Origin: Sipunculus nudus
Taxonomy: Eukaryota; Annelida; Sipuncula; Golfingiida; Sipunculidae
Direction: 5' to 3'
Length of the DNA: 64,000 bases
Assembly (NCBI GenBank): GCA_026874595.1
Contig: CM049312.1
Coordinates: 31,623,456-31,687,455 of the forward strand
Part shown: positions 1-11,767 of the stretch, in pieces
Position numbering within the stretch: position 1 is the stretch's first letter
How the letters are laid out: each line of letters opens with the position of its first letter
The notes under the pieces: model-generated
The model's input: the letters and a program-made list of their open reading frames with translations, nothing else
The model's database searches: none
What the model was told of the DNA's origin: nothing
Made by a program: the position numbers and the translations under genes

Positions 1-2394
1 TTTATATTGAACTTATTGAAGAGAATAGATTATTACAGAATAGTTTCATATCCAGTGATTAACCATTTTCGTTGCAAGCCATGAGGTATCCATATCACGT
101 ATGGCATGCTTGGCCGTATTCTTCAACAGAAAAAGAAATTCCAAGTTTTTCCGATTTTATCTTATTGTCTGGACAACATAATAATTGCAAACAGTCATAA
201 TATTGGAATCGGTGCTCATCATTTGCATTTTTTCAATTGAAATTGTGTTAATATATCAGGGGAATTTTTTTAAAGAATTTCGATACGTTGACATGTCAAA
301 GGCTTCATCAATGAAAATTCAGGTCGTCCTTAAAGAATCCTCGTTCAAAAGATATAAACTTGTTCTTCATTCTCCCCTCACAGTACAGAAATGATTATTT
401 CGGTAGTCCGATCAATGTCGTCTAAGACATTCTACATGAAGATATTATTCTGTGAACACAGGTATATGTATATTAAGAATACCTCAATCTTGCAGCATGA
501 AGTTTTGATTGATAAAATTCCCCAAGAGATATAGGCAACAAAAATATTCATGTAGATTTGCTCGACATATTCATAAATGTTTCATTCTAAGTGGAATCTG
601 AAATATTTTTAATATAGCAAGAAAAAATTACGGCAAAACGGCCATGTACTTATATATGTATATGAGCCGTTTACTCAGGGTACTTTACCATGCTTTATAA
701 TCTTTCTATCGATGAGACATTTTTGTTTTCATATTATACATAATGGCGTATAGTTCTTGGCGCCTCTTGCAACTATTTAAGCGCTGGTCGCTTTTCTTTT
801 TAGTTTAAGACCAAACCAGTCGGGTTCATACAGTTAATACAGTCAAATTCAGTTTACATGAGCGAATTGTTTAACATCTAATTCCTGTATTACCTTGTCC
901 ATGCATATTGCAAGGAGTATATGATGATCTCAGATTATTAACCACGATTCTTCTTGTGGGTAGAACTGATTCAGTGCCTTAAAACTCCCTAGGGAATTTC
1001 ATGTACGATAACGTATGTTCGACATAGAAAGGAATATGCTTTGGATATGTTTTTGCCTGAAGATTGTTATCCCGTTTATAAATAACTGTTCATACCATGT
1101 TGCCAGTTATCGAAACGTTTAAACTGAAAATTGCTACCTTTAATTACTCTCTACAAGAAAGAGTGATAGAACAGTGATGTCACATTGATTAGAAAAAACA
1201 CGTTTATGTAAAGAATGTTCCAGACCTATTACGGTCAAATTATTTTTATAGGTGTAAACAGTTGACCTTTTACCTGACTCTATCGACACCTAATGACGAT
1301 TCCTGGGATCGATGGTTCTGTCCGTTGCATGAATGGCAGGACAAAAGTTAAGCAAAGACAGCATTTGCTTGAAGAATAGGTTCCTGTCGGAGTGGGGGAA
1401 TCTGATTTCTCATAACAATAAATACCGTAATGCTGTTTCATTTTATGCGAACACAACAGTGAACCATAATGCACAGTGCACAAGCTCGGTCACAAGAGGT
1501 AAATCAACAGAAGTAAACATCAGCCTTTGATAAACAGCTGCTTAGTATATATCATGCAAACGCACAAAATTCAGTAAATCTGGAAGACACAAAGTTAACC
1601 ATTCATGCTTGAATGTTTTAGAAACCGCACAAACTTTCACTGTAAAGTGCTCTGAAAGTGATATTTATGAAAGGTTATTCCCATCTGATTCCTTTTGTTC
1701 AACTGTAATAGCTGGAGCTATAACTGTCGAGGGCTTTCCACGAACCCTGGTTAATTAGAAGGGAACAGCGTTTGCATTTTACACAAGGCCGTGAATCCGA
1801 AACTTTTTTCATCCGAACAAACACCTTGTCTCCTGCGATGTGCATATAGAAGAAGCTCCACTGTACCATGGTTGAGGTTTTAATTGAAATAAAGTTTTTG
1901 AAAGATGACAACCGGGTCACCGAGGAGAAGCAAAGAAAATCAATAACGTTTAAGAAATAAGCCGATTTTATATACACGTTATACATTATATTCTTTTAGT
2001 GTGGATGAAATATACATATAGGCATAAATGTGCACAAGTCTCGGTTTTTAACTTGAACCGTTGAACCATTGTATAGAAGGTCACCCATGGAACGTTTAAT
2101 TTTTTTCCCTAGGTCGGTACTGCAATGTGCACTAAGATATGCATGAGTTCTTTATCACTAGTTAACTTTCTCTGGTAATTATCGCGGGGCTGCTGAGATA
2201 TCATATGAGATATAAAACAAAACATACATGACCATTTTGATCAATTAAGACAATTAAAACGTTGTACCTAAATATTATAATATAGGTTCATTTTTTTACA
2301 CATAATAATCTTTATAAACATTATTTATTTTACATGGATTGTACAACTAGTTATAATAACTAACACGAGGCACTTCCATGGTGCTCGGTAGTCA
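1..2394. other. No supported gene
   Basis: AT-rich sequence with only short open frames. A plus frame at about 1333-1500 ends near a possible donor (gtaaat) and a minus frame at 1699-1986 carries a few cysteines. Neither has a recognisable domain, a convincing acceptor/donor pair or a longer partner, so I do not call them. No tRNA, rRNA or repeat array is visible here. Confidence 0.5.
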
Positions 2395-2535
2395 GTAAGG
2401 ATGGAGGAAACCGGAGGACCCTGAGAAAACTACCGGGTCACTACAACCCACTCCTACAGCCATACCGGGAATCGAACACGGGTCGCCAGCGGAGAGGGTC
2501 GAGCGTTTTACCACTCAGCTGTCCAGGTCCCACTC
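2395..2535 (-). repeat. tRNA-derived SINE
   Basis: On the minus strand this stretch reads like a tRNA head: an A-box-like block (AGCTGAGTGGTAAAACGCT, complement of 2502-2520) followed about 35 bases later by a B-box-like block (TGTTCGATTCCCGG, within 2465-2479). A non-tRNA body follows with the block CTCCGGTTTCCTCC. That order (pol III promoter boxes, then an unrelated body) is the structure of a tRNA-derived SINE. A functional tRNA is excluded because no cloverleaf closes around these boxes. The SINE supplies the artificial C-terminal tail of the open frame at 2508-2792. Confidence 0.6.
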
Positions 2536-2549
2536 TTCTCTCCAGGGAC

Positions 2550-2793
2550 CTTATGGTAATACACTAGTGCATCCATGTAACTGTGTTGTGTCGGATGATT
2601 ATTCTCAATAGATCTATCCCTCTTACAGTTTGCCAGTTCTTCACACGCGTTGCGGACCTTGCCTCTTATATGTTTATAATCCAGCATGCCACGTAACATA
2701 ACTTTGAGTTCACCTAGCACCGGAGCGCATTGAGGGAGTTGTTCTGCTTCTTTTAACATACATTTTGTAATCTCTTCTCCGTCTTCATACATT
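2550..2793 (-). CDS. Candidate exon, small cysteine-rich helical protein
   Basis: The minus strand has an acceptor (atttcag) directly before 2793 and then an open frame of 81 codons with one leftover leading base (phase 2). It reaches a weak donor-like AAG|gtccct at 2550. The frame is charged and predicted helical, with four cysteines (TKC, PQC, NAC, ANC) spaced like paired helices held by disulfides. No domain is recognised. The cysteine/helix style resembles the candidate exons at 4740-4842 and 4374-4419 on the same strand, so it may belong to a related secreted-protein gene. The frame continues past the donor only into the SINE. Exon status and function are inference. Confidence 0.35.
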
Positions 2794-4373
2794 CTGAAAT
2801 GTATATCATGTAAATAAAAGCTATATCTTATCCATTATATGCATTACAGCTCCTGGGTTTCATACAACTGACAAGACTGAGACACGTTGTCCGTAATTTT
2901 GTTCTTACATACGAAATTGATGGTGTATGGTTTATTGCCTCCACTACGAAAGTATACGTCCATTTCCGATCGCGCGTGTGTGTGTCTTGTTCACAACATA
3001 AAACATGCAATCATAAACTGAATCAAATTTTCAGAGCACCTCGCGAATGGGAAAATGAAGGATCGATTGGAGTTAGGTGAAGGTCCGGCACATGATCCGG
3101 ATCGCGATGGGTCTTCCAGGACTACTCACATATGGGCAGTAATATGTGATGATTGAAAAATAGGAATAAGGGCAGAATAAGTGAATGCTAATACTTGTGA
3201 ATATGGACCAATCAGGGAATAAAAATACGGGTTTTCGAGCACGCCATATTAAGGACTGCCCACATGGCGGAAGCCTGCCTTCATGAGAATATCTATTTCT
3301 AGTTTCGTTACTGATTCGTTTCCATTTAGAAATATGGGGTATGAGTTAATTTAGCTGAATGTGCTGTGAAAGTATACAAATGTTGAACAGAAGTAATTTA
3401 AGCGTATCTAGATAATTTACGCTTTTATATGCGTATTAATTTTAGGTTCTGTATTTATTCAACATCACGAAAAAATAAACATACTACTTGACGACATCCT
3501 AAACAATACAATACATAAGTGATATCAGCCCAATAAGAAGACGGTAACAGACCGTATTACAATATAGCAAATTTGCCTTCCAAATAGGTGTTCTTTGTTT
3601 CAGGAATGAAATGAGAGGAAACATTATTTGATAATTGACGTGGCGTTAACATTTGCTTTTATAGGCATACCAAGATGAATATTTTATAACACTCACGAGC
3701 AAAAATAGACCATCTGTTAAGGTCCGCGGTAAAACTCACTACAGTTCTGCCCAAGTCTCCAATGTCGACATTCTAAAATATGTAAAAAAATTGTTACAGA
3801 ATGTACAATGTACAAAGCTCACGAGGAGTAACTGTTTTAATCGGTGTAAAATTTGAATCTACGAGGATTTTCTGTGTCAAACGTAACCATGATGCTACTA
3901 TTTCCTAACTGGAGCGAACTCTTACCGTTATATTAATGTATGAAGTAGAACCTTTATGTAGCCATATGAATATCTTTTACCAAAATAAACACGAATATTT
4001 AACTCTGCGCGAAGCGAGGAGTATTGTTTTCACTCGATTCTGTGTGTGTGTGTGTGTGTTCGCATATATGTGAAGAAGTGTATAACGGGTGTTATTGAAA
4101 TTGAACAAATAGGTCGGTATAGTGAAATTCTTCGAGTGATTAAATGTTGGTGTTAATCCCAGAGGAGGGTTTGATGGTGTTTTAAAGCATATTTGTGTAC
4201 ACAAAGACGTAAACCCTGTGACAATATGGCCATCTTTTGAGTGCGAAAATGATACACGCCTTACAATGACTCTTTAATGATTAAAAACTAACCGGTACAC
4301 ATGATAGGCATGTAAAAATTGTACTGTGGGGTCATTCTGAAAATCGCCTCTCTGGCTGGACAGACTCTCAGGT

Positions 4374-4419
4374 TTAGTGTTCCCTGTTCATATCTCTCAA
4401 GCAGTTCCTGATTTCTTCC
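4374..4419 (-). CDS. Candidate terminal exon joined to 4740-4842
   Basis: A strong acceptor (gggtttacag) precedes 4419. Entered in phase 2, the phase left by the exon at 4740-4842, the frame reads EEIRNCLRDMN and stops at TAA 4376-4374. Entered in phase 0 it would instead stay open to a TAG at 4290-4288. An ATTAAA polyadenylation-like hexamer lies shortly downstream on the minus strand. I prefer phase 2 because it continues the cysteine pattern, but this is inference. Confidence 0.3.
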
Positions 4420-4637
4420 CTGTAAACCCACTAATCATGACATTAAATTAGTATTGATATAAAGACAATTCAACAAAATTATATCTGAAAATATATCTGA
4501 TCTCTCAATATAACCACGAAAGCCTATTGGTCTAGAAAAGTCGTCCTTTGAGAGTAATGAACATTAATGTCGAACATGTGAACATTTGGTCGGAGGCTTG
4601 TTCATAAGAGTATTGGGATGGATGTTGAGCAGAAATT

Positions 4638-4698
4638 TCTCTCTCTCTCCCTCTCTCTCTCACACACACACACACACACATACATACACACACACACG
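4638..4698. repeat. (CT)n/(CA)n microsatellite
   Basis: A compound dinucleotide tract, CT-rich then CA-rich with one interruption. It lies about 40 bases downstream (minus strand) of the candidate exon at 4740-4842, in the putative intron. Confidence 0.9.
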
Positions 4699-4739
4699 CA
4701 CTGATGGTCTTTCGCAGTAGTGAAAAAATGCAAATACAC

Positions 4740-4842
4740 TTATTTTCCGTCTCATTACAGCCCTGAGATATGCCACTGAATACCATTGTGAATGCTTCAA
4801 TGCACTGCCTGGCATCTTCGGAACAGCTGTCAATGCCTTCCT
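4740..4842 (-). CDS. Candidate exon, cysteine-rich secreted protein
   Basis: Acceptor tttatcag precedes 4842 and donor gtgtat follows 4740. The 103-nt exon reads EGIDSCSEDARQC followed by a hydrophobic helix and a further GCNET, so three cysteines fall in 35 residues. Entry is phase 1 and exit phase 2. The fit of phases with the exon at 4374-4419 supports splicing between them. No known family is recognised. An upstream exon with a signal peptide would be expected but is not found. Confidence 0.35.
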
Positions 4843-4969
4843 CTGATAAAGCACAATAAGGTTGGGATCATTGATAAGATAAAGGTGAATAGCTTCAACT
4901 TACACTGACAGTAACCACACGAGCTGATAAAACTTTACATTTTTACGCCAAAACTTTCATAAAGCCTGC

Positions 4970-5915
4970 GTCACGTATGCATCGGCCTCCGGCCGAACTT
5001 GTAGATCGCAAGAAAGTCGCCGAATTCCAAGCCCGCCAGGAAGTCGAGCGTATTTTACGCTTAAAATCTAATCTGTCACACATCGGACGGGGATCAGGCG
5101 GTGCCCATTGAATAATGCGGCCGTCGGTAGTCGGGCGAAGGCCGCCCGGTATAATGGCAGGCGCCGTCCGAGTTGTAGCCGATAATCATTTGTTCTGTCG
5201 ATGCCCGCCAGACGACCGGGCAACGCCTGGGCGTGCTCTGCCCGACGTCCTGCCTGATGTCGTCCGACGTCCGCGCCTCGAGTATATATATGGCATGTTT
5301 AAAGCTTGTCACATCATATGTCTGAGGTCTGACAGAGTGAAGACCACTGCACAGCTACTATGTAAAAGGGGCAAGCTAAGATGCCGCCAAAAAAGACCAA
5401 GGGAGCAACGAAACCAGTTTCTTAGGATAAGGTGGCACAAGAGCCTGAGTCCGCTTCATCGGAGCGTGAACTGGAAGCTGAGTTGACAGGAGGAGCCCGG
5501 CCGGGGACCGAAGTAATCGCGCGACGGCGGCACGACACCAGCATGGACCGTGTTCGCAGCACGTTCGACTTTGTACAAGTCGGGCGCCATACGGGAGGGG
5601 GTCGTTCGAGTATCGTAGGGAGCCCATGCGGAGGCCGCGCAGCTTTGTCTCAAATCGTAGGATTGCTGCCCGAGCATCGATCGCATGTTGGCCGCTGCCT
5701 GAGCGATCTACGGGCGACTTGTTTACGTGTTCTGCGACCTCAAAAATCGCCATTGGAAAATCGCTGATTTATGCACAGATTTCGGTGCCCTGCGATCGTC
5801 GGCTGTCCCCTAAATATCGCGGCGGAGTCCGCAGTGATCGAGCAAACACCGGCCGTATTCCTGCCTAAAATGCCCTTTTCAGCTCGCAGAGAAGTCAAAC
5901 GCAGGCTTAAAGGGG

Positions 5916-5916
<1 letters not shown>
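4970..5916 (+). pseudogene. GC-rich transposon-like island with a broken ORF
   Basis: This block is much richer in GC and CpG than its surroundings, with many repeats of the type CGGCCGTCGG and CCGACG in its first 300 bases. A TATA-like box (tatatatatgg, about 5283-5293) lies about 90 bases before an ATG at 5381 that opens MPPKKTKGATKPVS. A stop follows, and then the same frame reopens to 5767 with a basic, Arg- and Gly-rich sequence. In another frame near 5715-5790 the words FTCSATSKIAIGKSLIYAQ recall the Walker A region of RecQ-like helicases found in invertebrate repeats, but the match is weak. Best reading: a decayed mobile element or retrogene with its own promoter, inserted in AT-rich DNA. 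Family unknown. Confidence 0.3.
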
Positions 5917-5988
<72 letters not shown>

Positions 5989-6016
5989 TATATTTATATA
6001 TATAAACATATATATG
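5917..6016. repeat. (TA)n microsatellite
   Basis: A pure TA tract of about 67 bases followed by an imperfect continuation. The long YIYIYI open frames across it are products of the repeat. Confidence 0.97.
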
Positions 6017-6417
6017 AGAGATCTAGAAATCACGATCACCAAAGGGACCTTGACATTGTTGTCACAGATTCGAGGATTCTGATAGAAGGAGCAAAATAGG
6101 ATTAGGGCCATGACTTTGGACCGGTCTTTATTTTAAGGTGGTCGCAAAACATAGGTGATTGATTCACGAGGTTTATGTATGTTTTTGTATGTGTGTGTTT
6201 ATTGATTGTATTTGTGTATAAGTGGCACTTCTTAGCAGGTTGTTTTTAAAGGTACATAAAAGATACAAGATTAATTTAACGTGTTTAGATTAATGTACAA
6301 TAATATTATGATCCGAAACAAGGAAAAAATTAAAATGTTTGATAGCTTCAGAACATATTCAGAAGCGAAAATCACTTACTCCTTTGACATGTCGATCCCC
6401 TGGAGTTATCAACACAG

Positions 6418-6545
6418 CTACATCTGGAGGCACCGCCCGGGCCAGTGTAGCATGTACCTCTGTTATAGCAAATCTTGGTCTGACATTAGCTGGCTGGGGA
6501 TTAGCGAATATTTTAGATGAAAGTAATATCATGATTAAATTATGA
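6418..6545 (+). CDS. Possible terminal exon, unrecognised
   Basis: A stretch near 50 percent GC inside AT-rich DNA. An acceptor (atcaacacag) precedes 6418, the frame is entered with two bases completing a codon, and it runs 42 codons to TGA 6543-6545. It contains a hydrophobic segment (VACTSVIANLGLTLAGWGL) that could be one membrane helix. No family is recognised and no partner exon is found. Confidence 0.22.
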
Positions 6546-7058
6546 TTGAATCTTAGAAGAACCATAAAGGTCAGGCAAACATTATAAATGATAGAAACGT
6601 GTCTCTTTAAATGCCATATTTAATATATGTAATGTGAAGGGGATAAGAAGCGGATAATCAAGGTGGGATACTTGCTTTATGATATATCTAATTAAAGGGG
6701 TTATTCACATACCAGGTACGTTTAATATATATAAAATATAGGTGATTCTCACTGTCATATTATGTCTGCAAATATTTCTTTCTGAAACCGTCTGCAACTC
6801 CTGTTAAGAAGGACAATTAAGGTTGCACCGGAAGCGATCAACGAGCCAAAACAAATACATACACGTACGTCACCTGGTGGCCATTCCGCGCAGCTTTACA
6901 AATCAAGATTTTTACAATTGTTTTAATATTTATTCTCCTTGATTGAGAGTTGTCGACCATGCACATCGGAACCGAAACCTCTGGCCACGAAGTCTTGCTA
7001 TGGTCAACAGACACACATGGGTTTTGTTTACCGGCACACAGAACCAGAACAACATATA

Positions 7059-8770
7059 AACAAGAGACCCAGGGGTCTAATGTTCGCTCTGTGAATTACT
7101 GTGCATTTTGGCAAGTGATTAAAAAAATTGTTTCAGAAAGATCAGCCCAAGAGTCTCAGAGGAGACTCTGTTTTGGCAGATTATAACAAATAAATACTTA
7201 ATGACATATAATGGATAAAAGCGGAAAAGACCATTACAGCCTGATGAAACCCGGAGGTCAAAATAATTGAGCAGTCACATGATCAATATTACTGTGAAAT
7301 TTGAAACTGAAGGCTGCAGCAGTTCCTAAGATATTTGGTAACAGACAATACATCCTGTATGGAAACACATCAAGTTATCAAATTTTGCAATTGTCACAAT
7401 TTGAAGTTCCTTAGATATGCCATCTTGAAAATGACTTGACTGAATTTATACTCAAATTATTCCCCTTCCTCTAAGAAACTGTTGACTATGATATGAAAGC
7501 CAAAGTATTTATACTTTATGACATATCTTGGAAAAAACAGAAAAGACCATTACAGCCTGTAGAAAGTAGGTCAACACAGGTGGCGCCACCTGCAGGTCAA
7601 AATAAATTCAGCAGTCACATGATCAATATTCCTGTAAAATTTGAAACTGAAGGCTGCAGCAGTCCCTCAGATATTTGGTAACAGACAATACATCCTGTAT
7701 GGAAACACATCAAGTTGTCGTATTTTGCAATCGACAGAATTTGAAGTTCTGTAGAGACGCAATCTTGGAAAAGACTTTATTGAATTTATACTCAAATTAT
7801 TCCCCTTCCTCTAAGGAACTGCTGACTATGATATGAAGGCCAAAATATTAATACTTTATGACATATCTTCAAAAAAGCAGAAAAGACCATTACAACCTGT
7901 AGAAAGTAGTCAACACAGGTGGCGCCACCTGCAGGTCAAAATCATTCAGCAGTCGAATGATCAATATTCCTGTGAAATTTGAAACTGAAGGCTGTAGCAG
8001 TTCCTCAGATATTTGGTAACAGACAATACATCATGTATAGAAACACATCAAGTTGTCATATTTTGCAATCGACAGAATTTGAAGTTCAGTAGAGACTCCA
8101 TCTTGAAAAAGACTTGATTGAATTTATACTCAACTTATTCCCCTTACTCTAAGGAACTGCTGACTATGATATGAAGGCCAAAATATTAAAACTTTATGAC
8201 TTTATTTCGGAAGAAGTGGAAAAGACCATTTCATCCCGCAGAAAGTGGGTCAACACAGGTGGCGCCACCTGGAGGTCAAAATCATTGAGCAGTCACATGA
8301 TCAATATTCCTGTGAAATTTGAAACTGAAGGCTGCAGCAGTTCCTCAGATATTTAGTAACAGACAATACATCCTGTATGGAAACACATCAAGTTGTCATA
8401 TTTTGCGATCGACACGATTTGAATTTCCGTAGAGACGACATCTTGAGAATTTACACACAAATTATTCCCCTTCTTCTAAGGAACTGTTGACTATGATATG
8501 AAGGCCAAAATATTAAAACTTTATGACTTTATTTCGGAAGAAGTGGAAAAGACCATTTGGTCCCGCAGAAAGTAGGTCAACATAGGTGGCGCCACCAAAA
8601 GCTTATTTTTGCATGTCCATCCCATGATTATTAATTCTGCAAAGTTTCATGACGGTAGCTGTTGTGGCTTTTGAGATATTTGGTAACAGACGGTGGACGG
8701 TGGACAGTTGACAGTGGACAGTGGACGTTTGACGCAGCGCCATGGCATAAGTTCACAGAGTGAACTAAAA
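7059..8770 (-). mobile_element. Non-autonomous Helentron-like tandem-repeat element (family 2)
   Basis: Read on the minus strand, the element starts near 8770 with TTTT followed by a perfect 7-bp hairpin (AGTTCAC/GTGAACT, 8750-8766). A GACGGTGG/GACAGTGG microsatellite (about 8690-8735) comes next, then about four and a half tandem units of about 340 bp. It ends near 7059 with AGACCC/GGGTCT (7065-7078) and TTGTTT. Each full unit carries a copy of GGTGGCGCCACC (7579, 7918, 8258, 8585). No protein is encoded. This order (short hairpin, TCCG-type microsatellite, tandem core, palindromic 3' end) is that of the pearl/CvA elements of bivalves, attributed to Helentrons. The 3' palindrome matches those at 29.4, 40.5 and 16.3 kb. 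Confidence 0.7.
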
Positions 8771-8894
8771 CGATATGGCTATGAGCTGGTATGGTTTGAT
8801 GGGTAACTTTTATAATAAGAAAAAATAACCTAATAGGGTGAAATGTTACATATATTATTTTAAAATATATTGATTATGTACCTTAAGCATATAC

Positions 8895-9029
8895 TGCCAA
8901 GCTGGCAGTGTTTTCCGAGATACATGCCAGGACAGCTGCATGAATATTCATACTTTTGTATTAGCACTTTATTGATATGGGAATAGCACGTACCACCGTT
9001 CTCAAAAGGATCTGACTTACAGGGGTTCT
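8895..9029 (-). pseudogene. EGF-like module exon lacking cysteine 2
   Basis: Acceptor ctttttttcag precedes 9029 and donor gtatat follows 8895. The 135-nt exon has phase 1 on both sides, the usual architecture of shuffled EGF modules. It reads NPCKSDPFENGGTC, then YSCSCPGMYLGKHC. The position that is normally the second cysteine (PC-x-NGG) is phenylalanine here, from TTT where TGT is expected, so the C2-C4 disulfide cannot form. The frame is otherwise open. It is the most 3' of four EGF exons on this strand between 8.9 and 12.7 kb. It could be a live but degenerate module or part of a decaying gene. I favour decay because two neighbours are frameshifted. Confidence 0.6.
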
Positions 9030-9070
9030 CTGAAAAAAAGGTTAATTTGTTTGTCATATCAAGACATCAG

Positions 9071-9275
9071 GTGCGAATCCAGGATTTAGGAAAAGGGGAG
9101 GGGGGTCCAACCCAGGAGGACGAATGAAAACCCTTAAAATAGGTCCCAAGACCAGGAAAAAAAAGGGGGGGGGTCCAGGCCGGCAAAATATTGTCTAATA
9201 CTTTAAAAAAAAGATGGCGGTGGATGAAAAGAAGGGGGGACCTCCTGGACCCTCCCCTGGATCCGCTTCTGCATA
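9071..9275. mobile_element. Short inverted-repeat element (MITE-like)
   Basis: A 200-base block bounded by imperfect inverted ends, GCGAATCCAGG on the left and CCTGGATCCGC on the right, with poly-G and poly-A runs inside. There is no coding capacity. Ends and purine-rich interior resemble short non-autonomous DNA elements common in marine invertebrates. No clear target duplication is seen. Confidence 0.4.
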
Positions 9276-10337
9276 TTTCGGATATTATGCTGGATTTCAA
9301 TGTTATGTGCAGCGTGCCAGTACAGTTATTTCGGTGCCTTGGTTGTATCTAAAACGTATGGGTTAACACCCACTTTGCCCGTTCTGCGTATTTCAAAACC
9401 TCTGCCTCAATAGCGCTGATCGGTTACACGTCATCACTATCTGCATTGCGTGCTACGTAGTACACATACAAAGCCGAGTAGGACAAACACATGTTGTCCT
9501 TCTGTGCATGGTGTTGATAATAGTACCGTCAGTCATGACAAGATCTTGAGGGTTTTATAACATAAAGCTGACTGAAAATGATTTTCCGGGAGCAAGGCTT
9601 GTCCATGCTGACATCAGTCAACATTCCTTATGTCAACTAAAGAGATGGCTGGTTTGCAGAGGGTTGCTGGTCACTTAAAAGAAGCCGACTAATGTTGACA
9701 TGCAAGACCTAACTTAAGCCATGACTGTCATGTATCAAGGGTTTAGTATTAAACCTTCCTAGCCCTGTTCAAAGATTACATCAGCACTTCAGAGTAATAG
9801 ATAGTTATTTACTGGACATTTAATAAAATGAGTGTTATATTGTCTTATATATAGTTATAACCAAAACTGTAGACTTAAGCACATTGTAAATAATAGGACC
9901 TTACGATTTTATATTATTTTGTTTTGTCAACATGACATGGAGTAATTTTTGGCATGATTAATTCTATTGAGGTAAATTCAATAATAGTATTTCTTTGTTA
10001 TATATATAACAAATTCTTAACAACAGTAAGGATTGCTACATAGCTGTCATACTAAAAATTCTTAAATAAAGAACAACTGGAAAAGTTCAGAAATTTATAT
10101 CAATCTATTTATTTACACATTGTTCAGATACATCAACTGCATAGCTGCAGGGAACCAGGATGACATCATCATATCTTTTGATGGGAGAATGTGGCATGAA
10201 AAGAAAACCTTAAAAAAACTTGCAGAGAGCTTCAGCCCAGATAATTTTTTTATATACTTTGTTTAACCAGATTGTCATAAAATCAAGTGTGGTGATTTAT
10301 TATATACATCTGAAGTTCCACATTGTAGATACATGTG

Positions 10338-10338
<1 letters not shown>

Positions 10339-10410
<72 letters not shown>
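10339..10410. repeat. (TA)n microsatellite
   Basis: A pure TA dinucleotide tract of about 70 bases, just upstream of the non-LTR fragment at 10448. Confidence 0.97.
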
Positions 10411-10414
<4 letters not shown>

Positions 10415-10447
10415 CGATGTTCAACATTAATACATAAATTGAACTAG

Positions 10448-10735
10448 ATGTCTGTAACAAAACGATATAATACTTTACAGCCCCTCTTATACATAAATTA
10501 TTGCATCAAACATGGCTTACAGGTAGGCGAGAATCAATGTCATTTGCCAAAAATTCATGATTACTCAACTAGATCTGCAACTAATAATTTAATTTTCCTT
10601 CCTAAGCCGAGAACAGAATATTATAGATCAAGTTTTATTTATGCTGGTCCGTTGTTATGGAATATGTTACCATATGAGCTAAGATTAGTAAACTCCTTAG
10701 CCACTTTTAAGCATAGCGCCAAATCCTTCTTTTAA
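10448..10735 (+). pseudogene. 5'-truncated non-LTR retrotransposon, reverse transcriptase C-terminus
   Basis: The open frame ends with YSTRSATNNLIFLPKP, then YYRSSFIYAGPLLWNMLP and a lysine-rich FKHSAKSFF before the stop. This is the typical C-terminal tail of CR1/Jockey-type reverse transcriptases (tyrosine/arginine-rich block, a G-x-x-LWN-x-LP block, then FK). No polymerase motifs precede it, so only the 3' end of a copy was retained, as expected from 5' truncation during target-primed insertion. The first ten or so codons after 10448 do not resemble the family and may be read-in. No poly-A or microsatellite tail is visible after 10735. Confidence 0.65.
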
Positions 10736-11285
10736 AGCTCTTACTTTTATACTCTTAGAGTATTTTAGATTTTATCTTTGATCTTTTGTGGTTTCAAGTA
10801 ACCTAATTACTTGCAAATAACTTAAAAACACCTGTTCACTCGTTCACATAAGATTTGCAGTGAATGCCATGTTTTTATGCTATAACTTTATTTGTTCATA
10901 ACATGCATGATTTTATTTTCATCATATGTTTTATCAGGTTTAATGTGTATAGATTTTTGTATAGGATCTTAAGTATTTTAATGTTAATGTATTTTATATG
11001 TATACTTTCACAGGGCCTAGTGGAAGAACAGAATTGCTTCTGAACAAACAATGGAAATATTTTTTTTTTAAATATAATCAGATGGTAAGCCAAGGCAGGC
11101 TGCCTGAACAACCTCCCTGTATGTTATCACAGGTCAACGTATATGTCAGCCCAACCAGTCGAGCCCTAAAAAAGAATATCATTTAATAGGAGGAAAATGA
11201 GCCGGGTTCTGTGTGTAAGCATTTATGTAAAATCTATAGGAGATGATAAGTGTGTGCATGAGATGTTTCCGGTGATCTTACGTAC

Positions 11286-11408
11286 CATGCTCACAATGGT
11301 CGCCTTTGTAGCCATAAAGGCATCTGCATCTGTAAACTCGTCGATTGTCCAAGAAATAATCTCGACATGATCCACCATTGAAGCAAGGATTCTGTCCACA
11401 CAGAGATT
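11286..11408 (-). CDS. EGF-like module exon, intact
   Basis: Acceptor tctatttag precedes 11408 and donor gtacgt follows 11286. The 123-nt exon is phase 1-1. It encodes one EGF-like module with all six cysteines: LCGQNPCFNGGSCRD, then YRCRCLYGYKGDHCEH. The spacing between C3 and C4 and the C-x-C-x-x-G-Y-x-G-x-x-C ending fit the extracellular EGF family (calcium-independent type, since the D-x-D-E lead is absent). It lies between a frameshifted EGF exon upstream (11768-11883) and a C2-less one downstream (8895-9029) on the same strand, so it is part of an EGF-repeat extracellular protein gene or its remnant. No transmembrane, signal or other domain of that gene is visible in the window. Confidence 0.7.
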
Positions 11409-11767
11409 CTAAATAGAGATTTAAGAAAAAACATAATTCTAATTAGTCTTAAGGTATAACGTTCTATCATGAAAACTGTTTACGTAAGTGATTGCACCGG
11501 TTTTTATTTTACTAGTGTTCCTACATGAAAATGGTATGTGTTTCTATTTGTGATTACATCTGAAAGGAAACAAACGGTTTGAAATATGACTATCCCATGC
11601 AAATTGCATAAAAACGCTTCTGATTTCCTGGTATTAAAAAAATCAAAATAATCATAACTGTAAATAATAACTATTTCGGAAACATGGCATATCGTCACTT
11701 TTGTACATATTTGGTCACATAAATTGCCGATTCTTTCTGAATACACGAAGAGAGCATTTACTCAGCT

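Noticed and set aside
1333-1530. 65-codon plus ORF near a donor-like site
   Set aside because: No acceptor, partner exon or homology; within random expectation.
2395-2535. Possible functional tRNA gene
   Set aside because: A and B boxes are present but no cloverleaf or acceptor stem closes, and a SINE-like body follows.
5626-5868. RecQ-like Walker A words in the GC-rich island
   Set aside because: Only one motif-like stretch, without GKS in the right context and without further helicase motifs; kept only as a remark.
5740-6111. Open frames of YIYIYI repeats (also at 10220-10460, 22141-22542, 31061-31399, 38011-38388)
   Set aside because: Translations of TA dinucleotide microsatellites, not genes.
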